Origin: Triglochin maritima
Lineage: Eukaryota; Streptophyta; Magnoliopsida; Alismatales; Juncaginaceae
DNA: 64,000 nt
Direction of reading: 5' to 3'
NCBI GenBank assembly: GCA_963682175.1
Contig: OY821775.1
Location: forward strand, 37,198,053 to 37,262,052
Both the position numbers and the translations under genes were made by a program. Positions 22,758 to 33,663 of this stretch are shown here, piece by piece (position 1 is the stretch's first letter; the number at the start of each line of letters is the position of its first letter). The notes under the pieces are model-generated. The model worked only from the letters and a program-made list of their open reading frames with translations, was not told the origin of the DNA and made no database searches.

Positions 22758-23527
22758 CCGAAGCAGATAAACCCAGTTTACGTGGATGACGAGTTGCTGA
22801 GTCCTCTTCGTAAGTGTGTACAACGCGTAAAGGTATGGATTTTCCTCTTCTTCCACGGTAACCCGATGGCTATTAATTAAAATTTAGAAATAAAATGTTG
22901 TTAAATGGATTTAAGCATCTAAATTAACAAATTTGTTAATTATTTTTAACTAATTATCAATTAATACTAATTATTAGTTATAAAAAAATAAAAATATGGG
23001 AGGGGCGTCTGCGGGAGATGCGTCCTCTACGAGTGACGTATCCGGCAGACGCCCCCCTCCCCCCCTCGGGGGGCGATTTAAATAATTTTAGGGCCACATT
23101 TAGCAATTCAGTATTTATTTAATATTTTTAAGCATGAAATAGTAGCACAATTCCCACTAAAGAAATTTCACTATTTACAAAAAAATCTATCAAATATTAT
23201 TTGTAGGCTTTTGAGTCTTTGGTTTCTTATTACAACAAACCGAAAAAGAAATCGATCATATAACTACTAACTTAGATAATTAGAATATCTTGAAAAAAAT
23301 GAGAACGAATTAGTAAGATTTTATTTCTTTGATGTATATTTTTTTCAAAAATATGATCATTAACAACTGAATCCCAAACAAGTTCAACCAGGTACATATA
23401 GTTATCTTAAAAAATCCCGACTTTAGTGACATGGTCATATTTCGAGAATAAATATCTTAATGAATGTTAACTTTAATAACTAACTTAATGAACTTTGTAT
23501 TTTTTGAAGAAAAATTGACTTTCTAAA
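22758..23527. other. AT-rich spacer with one GC-rich inverted repeat
   Basis: Mostly AT-rich with no gene. At 23000-23075 an isolated GC-rich block contains GGGGCGTCTGC and, 40 bp on, GCAGACGCCCC, an 11-bp inverted repeat, followed by CCCCCTCGGGGGGCG. It probably belongs to the same unit as the PMD pseudogene. Confidence 0.5.
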
Positions 23528-24458
23528 ATTATTCAAAAGAGATATTAATCTAAGTTAAACCAATTAATAGAAGTATTTTTGTTCGAAATAATATTATTTT
23601 AAAAAAAATTCCAAAACAATTTTTTGAACTAGACACGCTACCACCACGTGGTGACACGTTGCGGAGGTGGGTCTTATTTTTAGTGTACAGAGAACTCGAC
23701 GTCTATGACGTCGAGTTCTTCTGCAATTTTTTGGGAGAACTCGACGTTGGCAACGCCGAGTTCTCCATAGGGCAAAACGATTGTGCAAAGGCTGAGTTCT
23801 ATATAGGCAACACTTGGCCCATGAATTCCGAGTTCTATACAGTCACTTAAAAACTTGGCTCCCCAGCCATCCCATGCACTCTCTATGTTGAGAGAATAAA
23901 AACCAAATTGAACTCGACACTAGTGATGTCGAGTTCTCACAAAGATTATGGACACGATTTTGTATTGCCTGGACGAATAATAACCAAATTGAACTCGGCA
24001 CTGGTGTTGCCGATTTCTCTTGGAGAGAACTTGACACTTTTGTTGTCGAGTTCAAATTGGAATAAAATCATGGGCCAAATGTTGCCTGTATAGAACTCGA
24101 CCTTTGCACAACTGTTTTGCTCTGTGGAGAACGTACGAAAATCCATTTACACAAATGTTCATTCATATAATTAATTTCTGAAGAAATTGTTTAAAAAACC
24201 AATTGATTCACCTAATCGTGTTGAGCACTATTTCTTCTAAAAATAACCAAATATTTGGACTACTAAACACATCCAAATACTACTTGTTGATTGAATTTAC
24301 AAATTCTGAAGAATGTTTACAAAGTTTTAAAATTATAGATTTTCAATAAAAACCCTTAAATGAATTTTGAGCCAATTCATTTTTCAGTAATTGAAACCTT
24401 TATATTTTTTTTTAAAAACGACTTGATAAATTATCAAGTCCATTCACAAACTGATAAA
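23528..24458. repeat. Direct repeat X, left copy (flank of copia 1)
   Basis: 23528-23571 plus 24131-24458 match 35385-35440 plus 36808-37125 in the same orientation at roughly 85-90% identity by eye. The left copy ends at ataaa, directly at the copia 3' LTR. The right copy reads straight through this point (ATAAAGAACTATAAATG). The left copy is interrupted by the palindrome array. Confidence 0.8.
23572..24130. mobile_element. Insertion with five 27-bp palindromes in a long inverted repeat
   Basis: Absent from repeat X on the right, so it is an insertion. Five modules of exactly 27 bp, each GAACTCGAC, 9 bp, GTCGAGTTC or a near variant, lie at 23692-23718, 23737-23763, 23910-23936, 23991-24017 and 24027-24053. 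Outside them, 23759-23828 is the inverted complement of 24061-24132 (about 70 bp), which includes GGCCCATGA against TCATGGGCC. Half modules (GAGTTCTATA) lie near 23792 and 23828. There is no frame of significance, and no clean terminal inverted repeat or TSD is visible. Confidence 0.8.
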
Positions 24459-24672
24459 TGTTGTAAAACAAACAAACCAAATATGAAAGATATGTATTTT
24501 GTTCTCTTGTTTGTACAAATGTGTACAATAGCCTCCTATATATAGGATGAGGAGGTAGTAGGGTTTACAGCAAAATAAATGGAATTACACAATATTAATA
24601 AGAGTACAAATCTACTTAAATGGCGGGGTTAAGGAATGTGAATCATCCATAAGACCTTTGGATTTCATAACA
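24459..24672 (-). mobile_element. Copia 1, 3' LTR
   Basis: A 214-bp LTR, TGTTATGAAA to TTTTACAACA on the minus strand. It matches the copia 2 LTR at 57035-57259 throughout, including GATGATTCACA and CCCTACTACCTCCTCAT. A TATA-like CTATATATAGG (minus) lies at about 24535-24545. The short polypurine AAGGGG lies just upstream on the minus strand (24673-24680). The flank ataaa (24454-24458) is the left half of the TSD. Confidence 0.82.
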
Positions 24673-26401
24673 CCCCTTGGATGATTACCTTTATATGTTA
24701 GGGATGGTGCCTCGTTAAAAATCTTACCTAGAAAATCTCAATGAAATAAAAACTTGGTGAAGGAAAAAAAGTACAGCGCGTATGATTCTCTCCTCACTTC
24801 AACATACATTCTTCAAACGACGAACACCAATTTTGAAAACAAGCTACTCAAAGACTTTGGTGGGCAATGACTTTGTAAATAAATCCGCTAAATTCTCGCT
24901 TGTTTGGATCTGACAGACATTTATCTCACCATCCTTTTGTAAATCATGCGTCGAGAAGAACTTTGGTGAAATATGTTTAGTCTTGTCGCCTTTGATGCAT
25001 CCTTCCTTTATTTGAGCAATGCATGTAGTATTGGCTTCGTATAAAATTGTTGGATGGTCTTTAATTTTGTCGAGTCCACATTCTTCATGTATGCTTTGGA
25101 TCATTGATCTCAACCATACAGATTCTCGACTAGCCTCATATAATGCAATCAACACTGCATGACTGGAAGATGTTGTTGTTAATGGTTGTTTCGGTTATCG
25201 CCATGAAATTGTCGAGCCACCATATGTAAACACATATCCTATTTGTGATTTAGCTTTATGTGGATCTCACAAATATACAACATCGGCTTATCCAATTAAT
25301 TTAGATTCTAAACCTTTTTGATAAAATAACCCCATATCACGTGTTCCACAAAGGTAACGTAATACACGTTTAATTCAGTTCCAATGTCTACGTGTTGGTT
25401 CAAATATATATCTTGGCAATACATTTACTGAAAATGTAATATCTGGTCTTGTATTATTAGTCAGGTACATTAAAGCCCCAATAACACTTAGATATGGTAC
25501 TTCTGGACCAAGAATGTCTTCATCAATCCTTCGAGGACAGAAAGGGTCCTTTTCAGCACTAAGAGAACAAACAACAATTGGAGAACTTAATGGATGAGCT
25601 TTATCCCTATTAAAATGTTTTTATGTCTTCTCTATGTAATTTGATTGATGAATGAAAATTCCATTTGATAAGTGCTCGATTTGCAGGCCAAGACAAAATT
25701 TAGTTACGCCAAGGTCTTTCATTTCAAATTCATTCTTCAAATATTTAGCAGTTTTGTTAATCTATTCAGGGTTCCTAATAATATTCAAGTCATCAACATA
25801 CAACAATATTTACAAAGCCATATGCTGATTTTCTAATAAAAACACATAGACTTATGGAATTATTGTTAAACCCTTCTTTGAGAAGACTTTTCACTAAGAT
25901 GATTGTACCACATTTGTCCAGATTGTTTTAATCCATATAAAGACCTTTTTAGTTTTATAGAATACATCTCTCAAGGTTTTGTATTACATGTGCTTGACAG
26001 TTGTAATCCTTCAGGGATTTTCATGAAAATGTCATTATCTAGTGATCCATATAGATAAGCCGTAACGACATCCATAAGTTGCATTTCAAGTTTTTCTCCA
26101 ATTTCAAGGCTAATCAAAAATCTAAGAGTTGTTGCATCCACTATAGGTGAATACGTTTCTTCATAGAGAACTCCTGGTATTTGTGTAAAACCTTGTCCTA
26201 CAAGTCTTGCCTTGTATCTTACAATTTCATTTTTCTTATTTCTTTTAATTACAAAGACCCATATGTATCCTACAGGTTTTACATTATTTGGTGTGGGAAC
26301 TACATGTCCAAACACATGACGTTTCTCAAGTGAGTTCAATTCTTCTTGAATTACATTTTTCTATTGTGGTCAATCTTCTCTATGTCCACACTCTTCAATT
26401 G
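24673..26401 (-). pseudogene. pol: Copia 1 pol, 3' part: RT and RNase H remnants
   Basis: The frame at 25971-26339 is the start of the copia reverse transcriptase (KPVGYIWVFVIKRNKKNEI, RYKARLVGQGFTQ, YEETYSPIVDATTLR, MDVVTAYLYGSL). The frame at 24844-25155 is the end of RNase H (ALYEASRESVWLRSM, LADLFTKSLPT). The interval 25160-25970 still resembles pol at the DNA level but is full of stops and shifts. The catalytic YVDD box is not in an open frame. Order and strand fit Ty1-copia (integrase before RT). The non-coding stretch 24690-24800 has the TGCCTCGTTAAAAA motif common near copia 3' LTRs. Confidence 0.88.
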
Positions 26402-26419
26402 ATTTTGGCTCACAATATT
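26402..26419. repeat. LINE target-site duplication, left copy
   Basis: ATTTTGGCTCACAATATT, 18 bp, is identical to 32236-32253. It directly abuts the LINE poly(A) tail (poly-T on plus, about 26422-26430). Confidence 0.92.
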
Positions 26420-26732
26420 TATTTTTTTTTGCACAAGAAAAGGGAGGTTGCCCTCCAGAATTTTTATTGATTTTTGATAAGTAATACATCCCATGTAATA
26501 GATACATACAACTAAAAACAGAGAGCAAGCTAATCTATAAAGCCAACAACACAAAAGTAAAACAAACAATCAGGCGATAACCACCAGGCTAGTGCAACAC
26601 AAGTATCGGCTCTAGAAAGTAACCCTTAGAACCCCATCCGGTTACATCTCTACGGCCCTAAAAGAGAATTTACCGAGCACTCAGTCCACTAGTACATCAA
26701 GCCAAAAAACAGAGGGAGTTGTAGCAAAATCG

Positions 26733-27960
26733 TTATGTATGACATGTCCAAACACTCTCAAAAGTGGAGAACTCCGGAGCCTCAGTAGCCTTCTTCACAC
26801 AGGGACCCCTCACCCTCATAACCTGTGAAACCGCAATGCACATATCCTTGTAGCTTCGACAATTACCACAGAAAGTCCTATAATTCCGTTCCTCCCACAA
26901 CTCATGTACCGTGGCAGCAAAAGCTACCCTCGTCCAAGCCTTCATAACCTTTGTGTAGGTCCTAAATTCTCGTTCAATATGCTCAATTTCTTTGATAATA
27001 TTATCTTGACAATCTGCAGAGAGCTGCACCCTAGAGTAGATCTCCACCCAAACCCGCCGAGCAAATTCACACCCAAAGAGAACATGGGAGTTAGTCTCCA
27101 CTTCCAGCTCAGAAAGAGGACATACCAGGCATCCAGGCACATGCATATTGCATTGCTTCATTAAGTCGTGAGTGAGGAGTTGCCCATGAGTAGCCCTCCA
27201 AAGAGTCATTGCGTGCTTGGGAACACGGTCCTTGTGCCAAAAAAATATATATGCCAAGCAATAGGAGCGGGATGGTCATCAACAAGTGCCCAGGCATGCT
27301 TCATTGTAAACTTCTGTCCAGCAGTACCCCCATCCCAAAGCAGCTCATCAGCAGCCCCACTCGGAGAGATAGCTATGATTTGCGACCGAAGTTGTTGCAT
27401 CTATACGGAGCGAGGAGGAGCGAGAACCCAACAACCATCTTGATGAAAGAATGGCACCTGTATGTCCAGCGGATACCCTCCCATATCATATCTGAGCCAG
27501 TCACCATAATCTTCGCAAATCAGTGGTCTACCTAACCATGGATCTTCAAAGAACCGAACCGAATCCCTACAGCCAATACGATAGCAGAATTCCGTGTGTG
27601 CAATCTCCCGGACACGGAGAATCCCCCTCCAAGCCCACGAGCAAACCGAAGGTGCCCACGTAACCCATATAATTTGCCTCGGAGGTACTTGTGGCGCATC
27701 CATTGAGCCCATAGCGAGTCACCATCAGAAATTAGGACCCAGAACAAACGAAGCATCTCCGCATCATTCCATTTCATAAGGCTACGAATCCCAAACCTAC
27801 CCGCCTCCTTTGGAAGACAACAGTCGCGCTAGGAGACCATCACCACCGGTTTCGACTTGCCATGACCCCAAACAAAGTGACACATAATTTGATCGATTTC
27901 ATGGAGTACCTTCCGCGGGAGCAAGAATGAGGAGCTTTAGTAGACGCTAAAGGAGGCAAG
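26733..27960 (-). pseudogene. LINE ORF2 C-terminal part with zf-RVT domain
   Basis: The frame at 26733-27257 is a reverse transcriptase zinc-binding domain (HKDRVPKHAMTLWRATHGQL, CLVCPLSELEVETNSHVLFGC, ARRVWVEI). Upstream frames at 27401-27712 and 27532-27777 carry the connecting region (DGDSLWAQWMRHKYLRG; HTEFCYRIGCRDSVRFFEDPW). They overlap in different frames, showing at least three frameshifts. Confidence 0.85.
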
Positions 27961-28040
27961 GACTGATCGCACAAGCTTAACTCGTCCAGCCATAGAGAGA
28001 AGTGCTTTCTTCCACGTACCTAGCCGCCCTCGCATCTTCT

Positions 28041-29399
28041 CTAAGATTTGCTCGCAGACTTGCTTTGAGATGCGGGATGTGAAGAGGGGGAGACCCAAAT
28101 AGTTAACCGGGTGCTTAGCTTCTTGCATGCGAAGGTGTGTGCTGATCCAGGCCTTGTGGGGGGGGGGGGGGGGGGGGCTCGACCACCAAAGAAGAGTTGG
28201 GTTTTATCAGCATTGAGATGGAGCCCGGATTGCTGTGCGAAAGTTTCCATAAGAGATCTGACCGCCACCGTGTTATTCTTCGAGGCTTTAGTAATCACCA
28301 TGAGGTCATCAGCGAACAGAAGATGAGATACCTCCACCTCGCCCATGCACATAGGCTCAAGCACACCATCATGGACAACCTTATGAAAGGATGCACTCAG
28401 AACTTCTATACAAAGAGCAAAGAGATAAGGAGCGATCAGGTCCCCTTGCCTTAGTCCGTTGCTAGCCCAGAACAGATCAGAAAAGGACCCATTAACCAAA
28501 ACAACAAAGGAGGCACGGATACATGTATGGATCCACTTGCACCATCTTGCTGAAAAACCAAAGCATGCCAGCACCTGCAACAAGAAATCCCACGAGATAG
28601 AATCATACGCCTTCCGGAGGTCAAGCTTCATACACATTCGCCCTTCCCCTTGCTCAAGGTGCAAGCGATAGCAAAGGTCGTGTGCAACGAAGATATTATC
28701 AGAGATGCGGTGACTAGGAATGAATGCACTTTGAGAAGGCCCCACAAGACGCCCAAGAACTGTCTTTAACCTATTCGCGAGTATCTTAGTGATACAGTGG
28801 TAGAGAAAGTTGCACAACGAGATGGGTCGAAAGTCATTTACGATCTGGGGTGACCTCTTCTTTGGGACGAGGGTGATGCTGGTCTTATTGAATTGTTTGT
28901 GGAGGCCATTTCCATCCATGAAAGTGTGAATGGCACGAAAGACATCTTGTTTAACAACCACCAAGGCAGAGCAAAAGAACATGGAATTAAAGCCATCGGA
29001 TCCTGGTGCTTTGTCAACGTTCATGTGGAAGACGACATCCTCGAGTTCCTCCATAGTAACCGGGCAATCCAATATTGCACTCTCTGCAACAGAAAATTGG
29101 GGGAGGACAAGATCCGGATCTAACGAAAACACCTGCACATTATTGGAAAACAATTTAGAGAAGTGAGCGCGGACGGCATGACGAATGTCTTCCTCCCCCT
29201 CGATGGGGACTCCATCCTTCTCCACCACACAGATCGTATTGATGGCTCGCCTTGCCCTCATTGAGGTGTGCAAGAAGGTCGTGTTGGAATCTCCCTCATT
29301 TAGCCAACGAACCCGCGATCGTTGCCGAGCTAGAGACTCCTCCATGACTAGGCCATCCTCAAATTGACACTGCTTCTGCCAAGGGAGGAGTTCGTCCAC
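28041..29399 (-). pseudogene. LINE ORF2 reverse transcriptase domain
   Basis: A 452-codon open frame covering almost the whole non-LTR RT. In order: KAPGSDGF, ITLVPKKRSPQIVNDFRPIS, KLDLRKAYDSISWDFL, LRQGDLIAPYLFALCIEVLS, and the catalytic FADD in LLFADDLMVITKA. The N-terminal side has the linker SRVRWLNEGDSNTTFLH typical of plant L1s. Near the end the frame is spoiled by the 20-G run at 28158-28177, read as a run of prolines after FFGG; true RT sequence continues in another frame (EAKHPVNYLGLPLF at about 28100). RT and endonuclease act together in target-primed reverse transcription. As the frame is broken downstream, I treat it as a pseudogene. Confidence 0.93.
28158..28177. repeat. 20-base poly-G run
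   Basis: An uninterrupted run of 20 G on the plus strand at the downstream edge of the LINE RT frame. It replaces or expands a short stretch of coding sequence. Confidence 0.9.
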
Positions 29400-29466
29400 G
29401 TATAAGAACCACCTATGGTTGGCACCTCCAAAAGCATTGTTTGGTCAATACAAACATTAAAATCTC

Positions 29467-29930
29467 TTACAGCCCATACCAGGATACCAACACCCCCTCT
29501 TTCTCATGGGGTCGACACACGATATTCAAGTCACCCACCACCAACCATGGTGTGGTGGCTTGTGCGAGGCACACCAACTCCGCCCAAAGGTCACGCCTTG
29601 CCCTAACATCGTTAGAAGAATACACAAAGGTCAAAAATAAACGAATTTGAGAATGTTTCCATACCCCGCATATGAATAAACTGCGTAGAGGTGAGGAGAG
29701 GCTCAAGATCAACAGACTGTCGTCCCATGCAACAAGAATTCGGCCACCACAACCTGACCCACAATTTGATGTCCCACTCGCCTTTGGCCACATTTGGACA
29801 GCAAATGATTGTACTCGTTGTAGCTTTAATTTGTGCTCTAAAATGGTCACAATTGCCATATACAACCTGGAAATCTTGTCTCTCACCATACGCACGCGTC
29901 CAGGTTTATTCATGCCACGTATGTTCTATG
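29467..29930 (-). pseudogene. LINE ORF2 endonuclease domain, 5' part
   Basis: The frame at 29467-29913 is the APE-type endonuclease. Visible are GGRILVAWDD, FLTFVYSSNDVRARRDLW and the catalytic-box relative WLVVGDLNIVCRPHEKEG (usual GDFN, here GDLN). The N-terminal catalytic glutamate region is not in this frame, and a shift separates it from the RT frame at about 29400-29470. Confidence 0.85.
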
Positions 29931-31592
29931 GGAGAATATTCATTGGGGAGAAAGCTGAAGGGAAGGTCCCTTCAAACCCATAGGCTGGCCCCGACCGGAG
30001 TAGGAGAGGCGAGACGGAGCTTTCGTCATCCTCGGAGAATTACGGAGTGGGGGAGGCGATTTAAGGATCTTCAGATGGTAGCTCCCATCATGGTTCTTGA
30101 TTGGCACTTCAAATTCGTGGCAAGGCACGTCCATGCACGGGCTAGGGCTTTCCACAAAACTTTCCTTTTCCTAAGGTAAGTTCTCACGTGCACGGGAGAC
30201 AACCTCCTCCTGGAAAATACTTGCGAGATTGGATGTTTCCTTCTCGGGTTTAGACGCGGCACAGCTGTAAGGGACATGGGAAGTTTCCTTGCGTTGGGCT
30301 ACAAGGAAAGGTTCCTTTCTTTGGGCATGGGTGGTACAGCTGGTTGGTGTAGAATCAGGTGTACTCTCAGCATGCAAATCTTCAACAAATCCATGTGATC
30401 CTCCCGAAATCGTTACCATATTTCGTACAAAATTGCCTCATCTCACATGGGATCAATAAAGGAAACATCCACGCTAGGCATGATTTGATTAGGGTCTGGA
30501 TTGACGTGAGTTTGCTCTATAGGTGCCTTTCCTTTACACGGGCAGACCTATTGCTGGGTTTCCTTTTCGATCCTGGCATGGGTTACCACCTCAGCAGTGA
30601 CCGGAGGGACATCTCCAACCACTATCTCCGACAAACTCCGGGCAGTAGGAGCTCTATGGTGACGACGATTGTGTTGCACGACTCGCCAGTCTGGCGGTGC
30701 CTCCTTGCTATGTTGCGGATGGGGTTTCATTGTGGCTGGACAACGTGATTCCAAATAACCAAAGGAAGCACATGTAGTGCAGGATGGGGGCTTACACTCA
30801 TATTCAACAACTAGCTCATCCCCCGGCCCTCCTCATCTTGGACAGTGATTGATGTGGGGAACGAGAACCCAACCATGACCTCCACGCAGACACAAGCAAA
30901 AGCAAGTTTCTGACATGTGATTGTATCTTCATCCATGTAAAGTGGTGTGCCAAGAATGCTTGCTTCAACCTCCAGGAGTGCAGGGGACCAGAATCTGAGA
31001 TCAAGTTCTGGGAGACACACCCAGATTGGCATGGATGCCACCTTCTTCCTTTCAAACCGAAACCCCACAGTCCACTCCTGTACTGCTAGAGGTGACCCCC
31101 GTACAAACCAAGGACCCCCACTCTAAGGCATGCTTCTTGTCCTCCCCAAGCGGAAACCTAAAAAGAATGAAGTTATTCTTACGCCAGAATTCCTCTAAGT
31201 GGCCAGAGATCTTCCAAAGTTTCTTAAGATGTGTGACTAGTGTAGGTAGATGTGGTTTGAAGTCCACAAAATGCCTGACAAGAACGTTGGCCCACTTCTT
31301 CACATTCTCCGCAACAACCTTTTTGGAATAGATCCCACCCTCTTCCCAGAAGCCTCCTCCGGGGGAACAAAGTGGAGAGCGGTCAGTGCATGGGTTGTAG
31401 GCTGGAAGAAGGCAGTCCAAGTGTGAGGCTCCCCCACAGGTGCATCATGTTGTCATCGAGATGGGGCCTCGACCTGGAACGGGAAGCATAACGCCTCCTA
31501 GAGTCTTCACCCATCCTCTCCATGGCCCATTTATTTATCTGAACAAGGGGAAGATTGGAAACCGACTTCCTTATACTAATCCGGAATTCCAT
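29931..31592 (-). pseudogene. LINE ORF1: DUF4283 and zinc knuckle protein
   Basis: The frame at 31052-31420 is DUF4283 (VVAENVKKWANVLVRHFV, KKLWKISGHLEEFWRKNNFI, FRFPLGEDKKHALEWG). The frame at 30811-31068 continues it (MPIWVCLPELDLRFWSP, ILGTPLYMDEDTITCQKLAF). Past that, about 30735-30790 codes CTTCASFGYLESRC, a CX2CX4HX4C knuckle with the histidine replaced by tyrosine. A probable start is the methionine of MERMGEDSRRRYASRSRSRP near 31522. Arginine-rich ends and the knuckle fit an RNA-binding chaperone. Frames are broken by stops between the parts. Confidence 0.85.
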
Positions 31593-32235
31593 GTCTCATT
31601 TCTGATGGATGGGTTGCCCAGGAGATAGATGGATCAGCCTCGCGGAGCTTGCTTTTTGTGCAAAAGAGGATTGATCCCTAATAGTCTTCTTTCTTTCGTC
31701 TCAAGACTGGACTCAAGGGGGGGCCCACTATCTATATGGGGCCAGAGATCTCATATACGGAGGATCGGTGGGACAATGCCACTAAATGCTCCAACTCTTA
31801 TTCGACCTTTGTGCCTTTCTTTTCATGTCTTTTTCGACTTGTTTCATGCATCACAACAACAAGATGGATGGGTATCATAGGTCAAGGTAGGTTTTCCTTT
31901 GACTTGGTCAAGTTCGTGGTTCCGTTTTCACATTTGAGAAATTGAGTTTTTTCTATCTTATTAGGGGAAGAAAGAAAAACTAAGGCGAACCCCCGCGAGA
32001 CCCTTCCCACTGCCGCGGTGCTAGCTAAGTCTATCGCTAATTGGAAACCGACTAAGGCGAATGCTGGAGTAACAGGTGGGGCTCCTTGAAACGAACAAGG
32101 CAGAGCAAAGGAAAGGGAACAAAGGAGAAAGATGGGATGCTATGGCGACTAGGGGAACCCTAGAATCTCCAGAGCCATACTCTCCTTCTCTCGGGGATTC
32201 AACTCGAACACTCTCCTAGTGCGTCTGTAATCCTT
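31593..32235 (-). other. LINE 5' region (untranslated), GC-richer than surroundings
   Basis: This lies between ORF1 and the right TSD, so it moved with the LINE. It is noticeably richer in G and C than the flanking copia, with short phrases such as CCGCGGCAGTGGGAAGGG (reverse strand) and two partly similar segments holding GGAAACCGACT (31557 and 32043). It shows no similarity to anything else in the window. It may be the LINE promoter, or foreign sequence joined at the 5' end. Confidence 0.55.
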
Positions 32236-32253
32236 ATTTTGGCTCACAATATT
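32236..32253. repeat. LINE target-site duplication, right copy
   Basis: Identical 18 bp to 26402-26419; copia sequence continues from 32254 to 32273. Confidence 0.92.
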
Positions 32254-32273
32254 CAACATTCATCACATCATTT

Positions 32274-33658
32274 TGTTGAACGTTTTAATTAAAACTGCAG
32301 GTGCACGGCCGCGATGAAGCGGTGGCAAGTATGGGTCGTCCTCAGGGAGGTGAGCAGCCTCTTGTTTGTACGAAATCAAGTGGCAAAAATTGGGGGGAGA
32401 AAGATGTTTATGCTACTCTACTCTATACTACGCTAAGAAGTAGGAAATACGAAAGGAAGAACCAAACAATGAAATAATAACTAAGCTAAGAAAAAAGGAA
32501 GAATGCTGGAATACAGAAATGGGAAAACTCCGTGGAGTGAGTGCACACATGCAAAGAGGTGGGTGTAGAATACATTATTTAAGCACATGAAGGTGGTGTT
32601 TATCAAGCATAGGAAGTGTCTAAATGTTATGGCAAAACCTATCAATCTGTTCACCAACTTAGTTGATTAACATTTACATATGCAAGTTGTTTATTTCAGA
32701 ACCTAAACAAGCATGAGAGGTGTCTAATCACTTTGGCAAAACTCATCAAGTTATAAATTCTATCCTAAACAAGAAAGCATACATTCATGTTTTATCAATA
32801 CGTCAAAAATAAAGCATTCATCACATTCTCTAATGCATGTATGTACATCTACTCCACCCGCAAAGGGTGGAACTACTCACTAAACATTACACTAATTATT
32901 AAACTAAGCAAAGAAAACATATTAAAACTAAGCTAGAAATAAAAGACGATTAAACTAAAACATGCACAAACAATAAAAGAAGCATAAACAAACAATGAAA
33001 GAAACACAAAACTTTATTGATAAAATGACTCACGTTTCAAGTAGCATCCTCCTACTTTAGTGTGTGCTTCAAGGCCTCACTTCTAGTAGGAAGAATAGCC
33101 ACTTAAAATATGGAGTGATTACAATGGAAGGTGAAGAGTTCTATTTATAGCCATGGAAAAAGGCAAACCGGGACAATCCCCCGATGTGGGACTAAACCAA
33201 TACCAAAGATAGCCTAACCAAACATTAATACACGTCCAGGAGAAAACTTGGCGGATTTGGGCCAAAACAGACCGCCAATTGGCGGTCAAAAAGGTCCGGA
33301 TCCATCAGGAATTTGTGCTGGGCTTTTCTTTGTGTATTTGGTGGTCTTGGATGCATCTACTTTGTTTAGTAGAGCTCCGACCCGAATCCAATTGCTAAAA
33401 TACTCCCCATGATGGTGTGGAGTATTCTGTTTTGCTCTTAGGTCCTTCTGTCTTGCGTTCAGGTCCTTCTCCCTTGCATTTTGGTCCCCAGATCTCACAA
33501 TCCAGTCCTTTTTTTCCCAGCTTTTGGGTCCTTTTATGTTTCATCTCTTCAAACCTATTTATTCCTGAAAACTAAACATAAAACTCATAACATTGCATTG
33601 TTTAGGTGAAAGATAATGGATATAAGATACAAATATAAGCATGAAATGATGTCAATCA
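32274..33658 (-). mobile_element. Family A solo LTR, TSD cattt
   Basis: A 1385-bp LTR, minus orientation: TGTTGAACG at the left and GATGTCAATCA at the right. Perfect cattt lies at 32269-32273 and 33659-33663. On the minus strand it has the palindrome GACCGCCAATTGGCGGTC (33271-33288 on plus), GTCCCACATCG (33182-33192) and, 32 bp on, the TATA box (33142-33149). It is closest to the copy at 11663-13053. It inserted into copia 1 only 20 bp from the LINE. Confidence 0.93.
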
Positions 33659-33663
33659 CATTT

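Larger units (their letters stand above)
26420..32235 (-). mobile_element. L1-type LINE, near full length, 18-bp TSD
   Basis: A 5.8-kb non-LTR retrotransposon inserted in copia 1 at the start of RT. Minus-strand order: 5' region (31600-32235), ORF1 with DUF4283 and zinc knuckle (about 30170-31592), ORF2 with endonuclease, RT and zf-RVT (about 26733-29930), 3' end and poly(A) at 26420-26430. The perfect 18-bp TSD (26402-26419, 32236-32253) proves insertion by target-primed reverse transcription and suggests a fairly young event. Both ORFs carry stops or frameshifts. Confidence 0.93.

Noticed and set aside
23690..24060. Palindrome array considered as a CRISPR-like repeat array
   Set aside because: Plant nuclear setting, irregular spacing, palindromic units with variable centres and no spacer logic or cas genes.
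29691..30179. Plus-strand frames of 100-160 codons across the LINE
   Set aside because: Antisense shadows of LINE ORF1 and ORF2.
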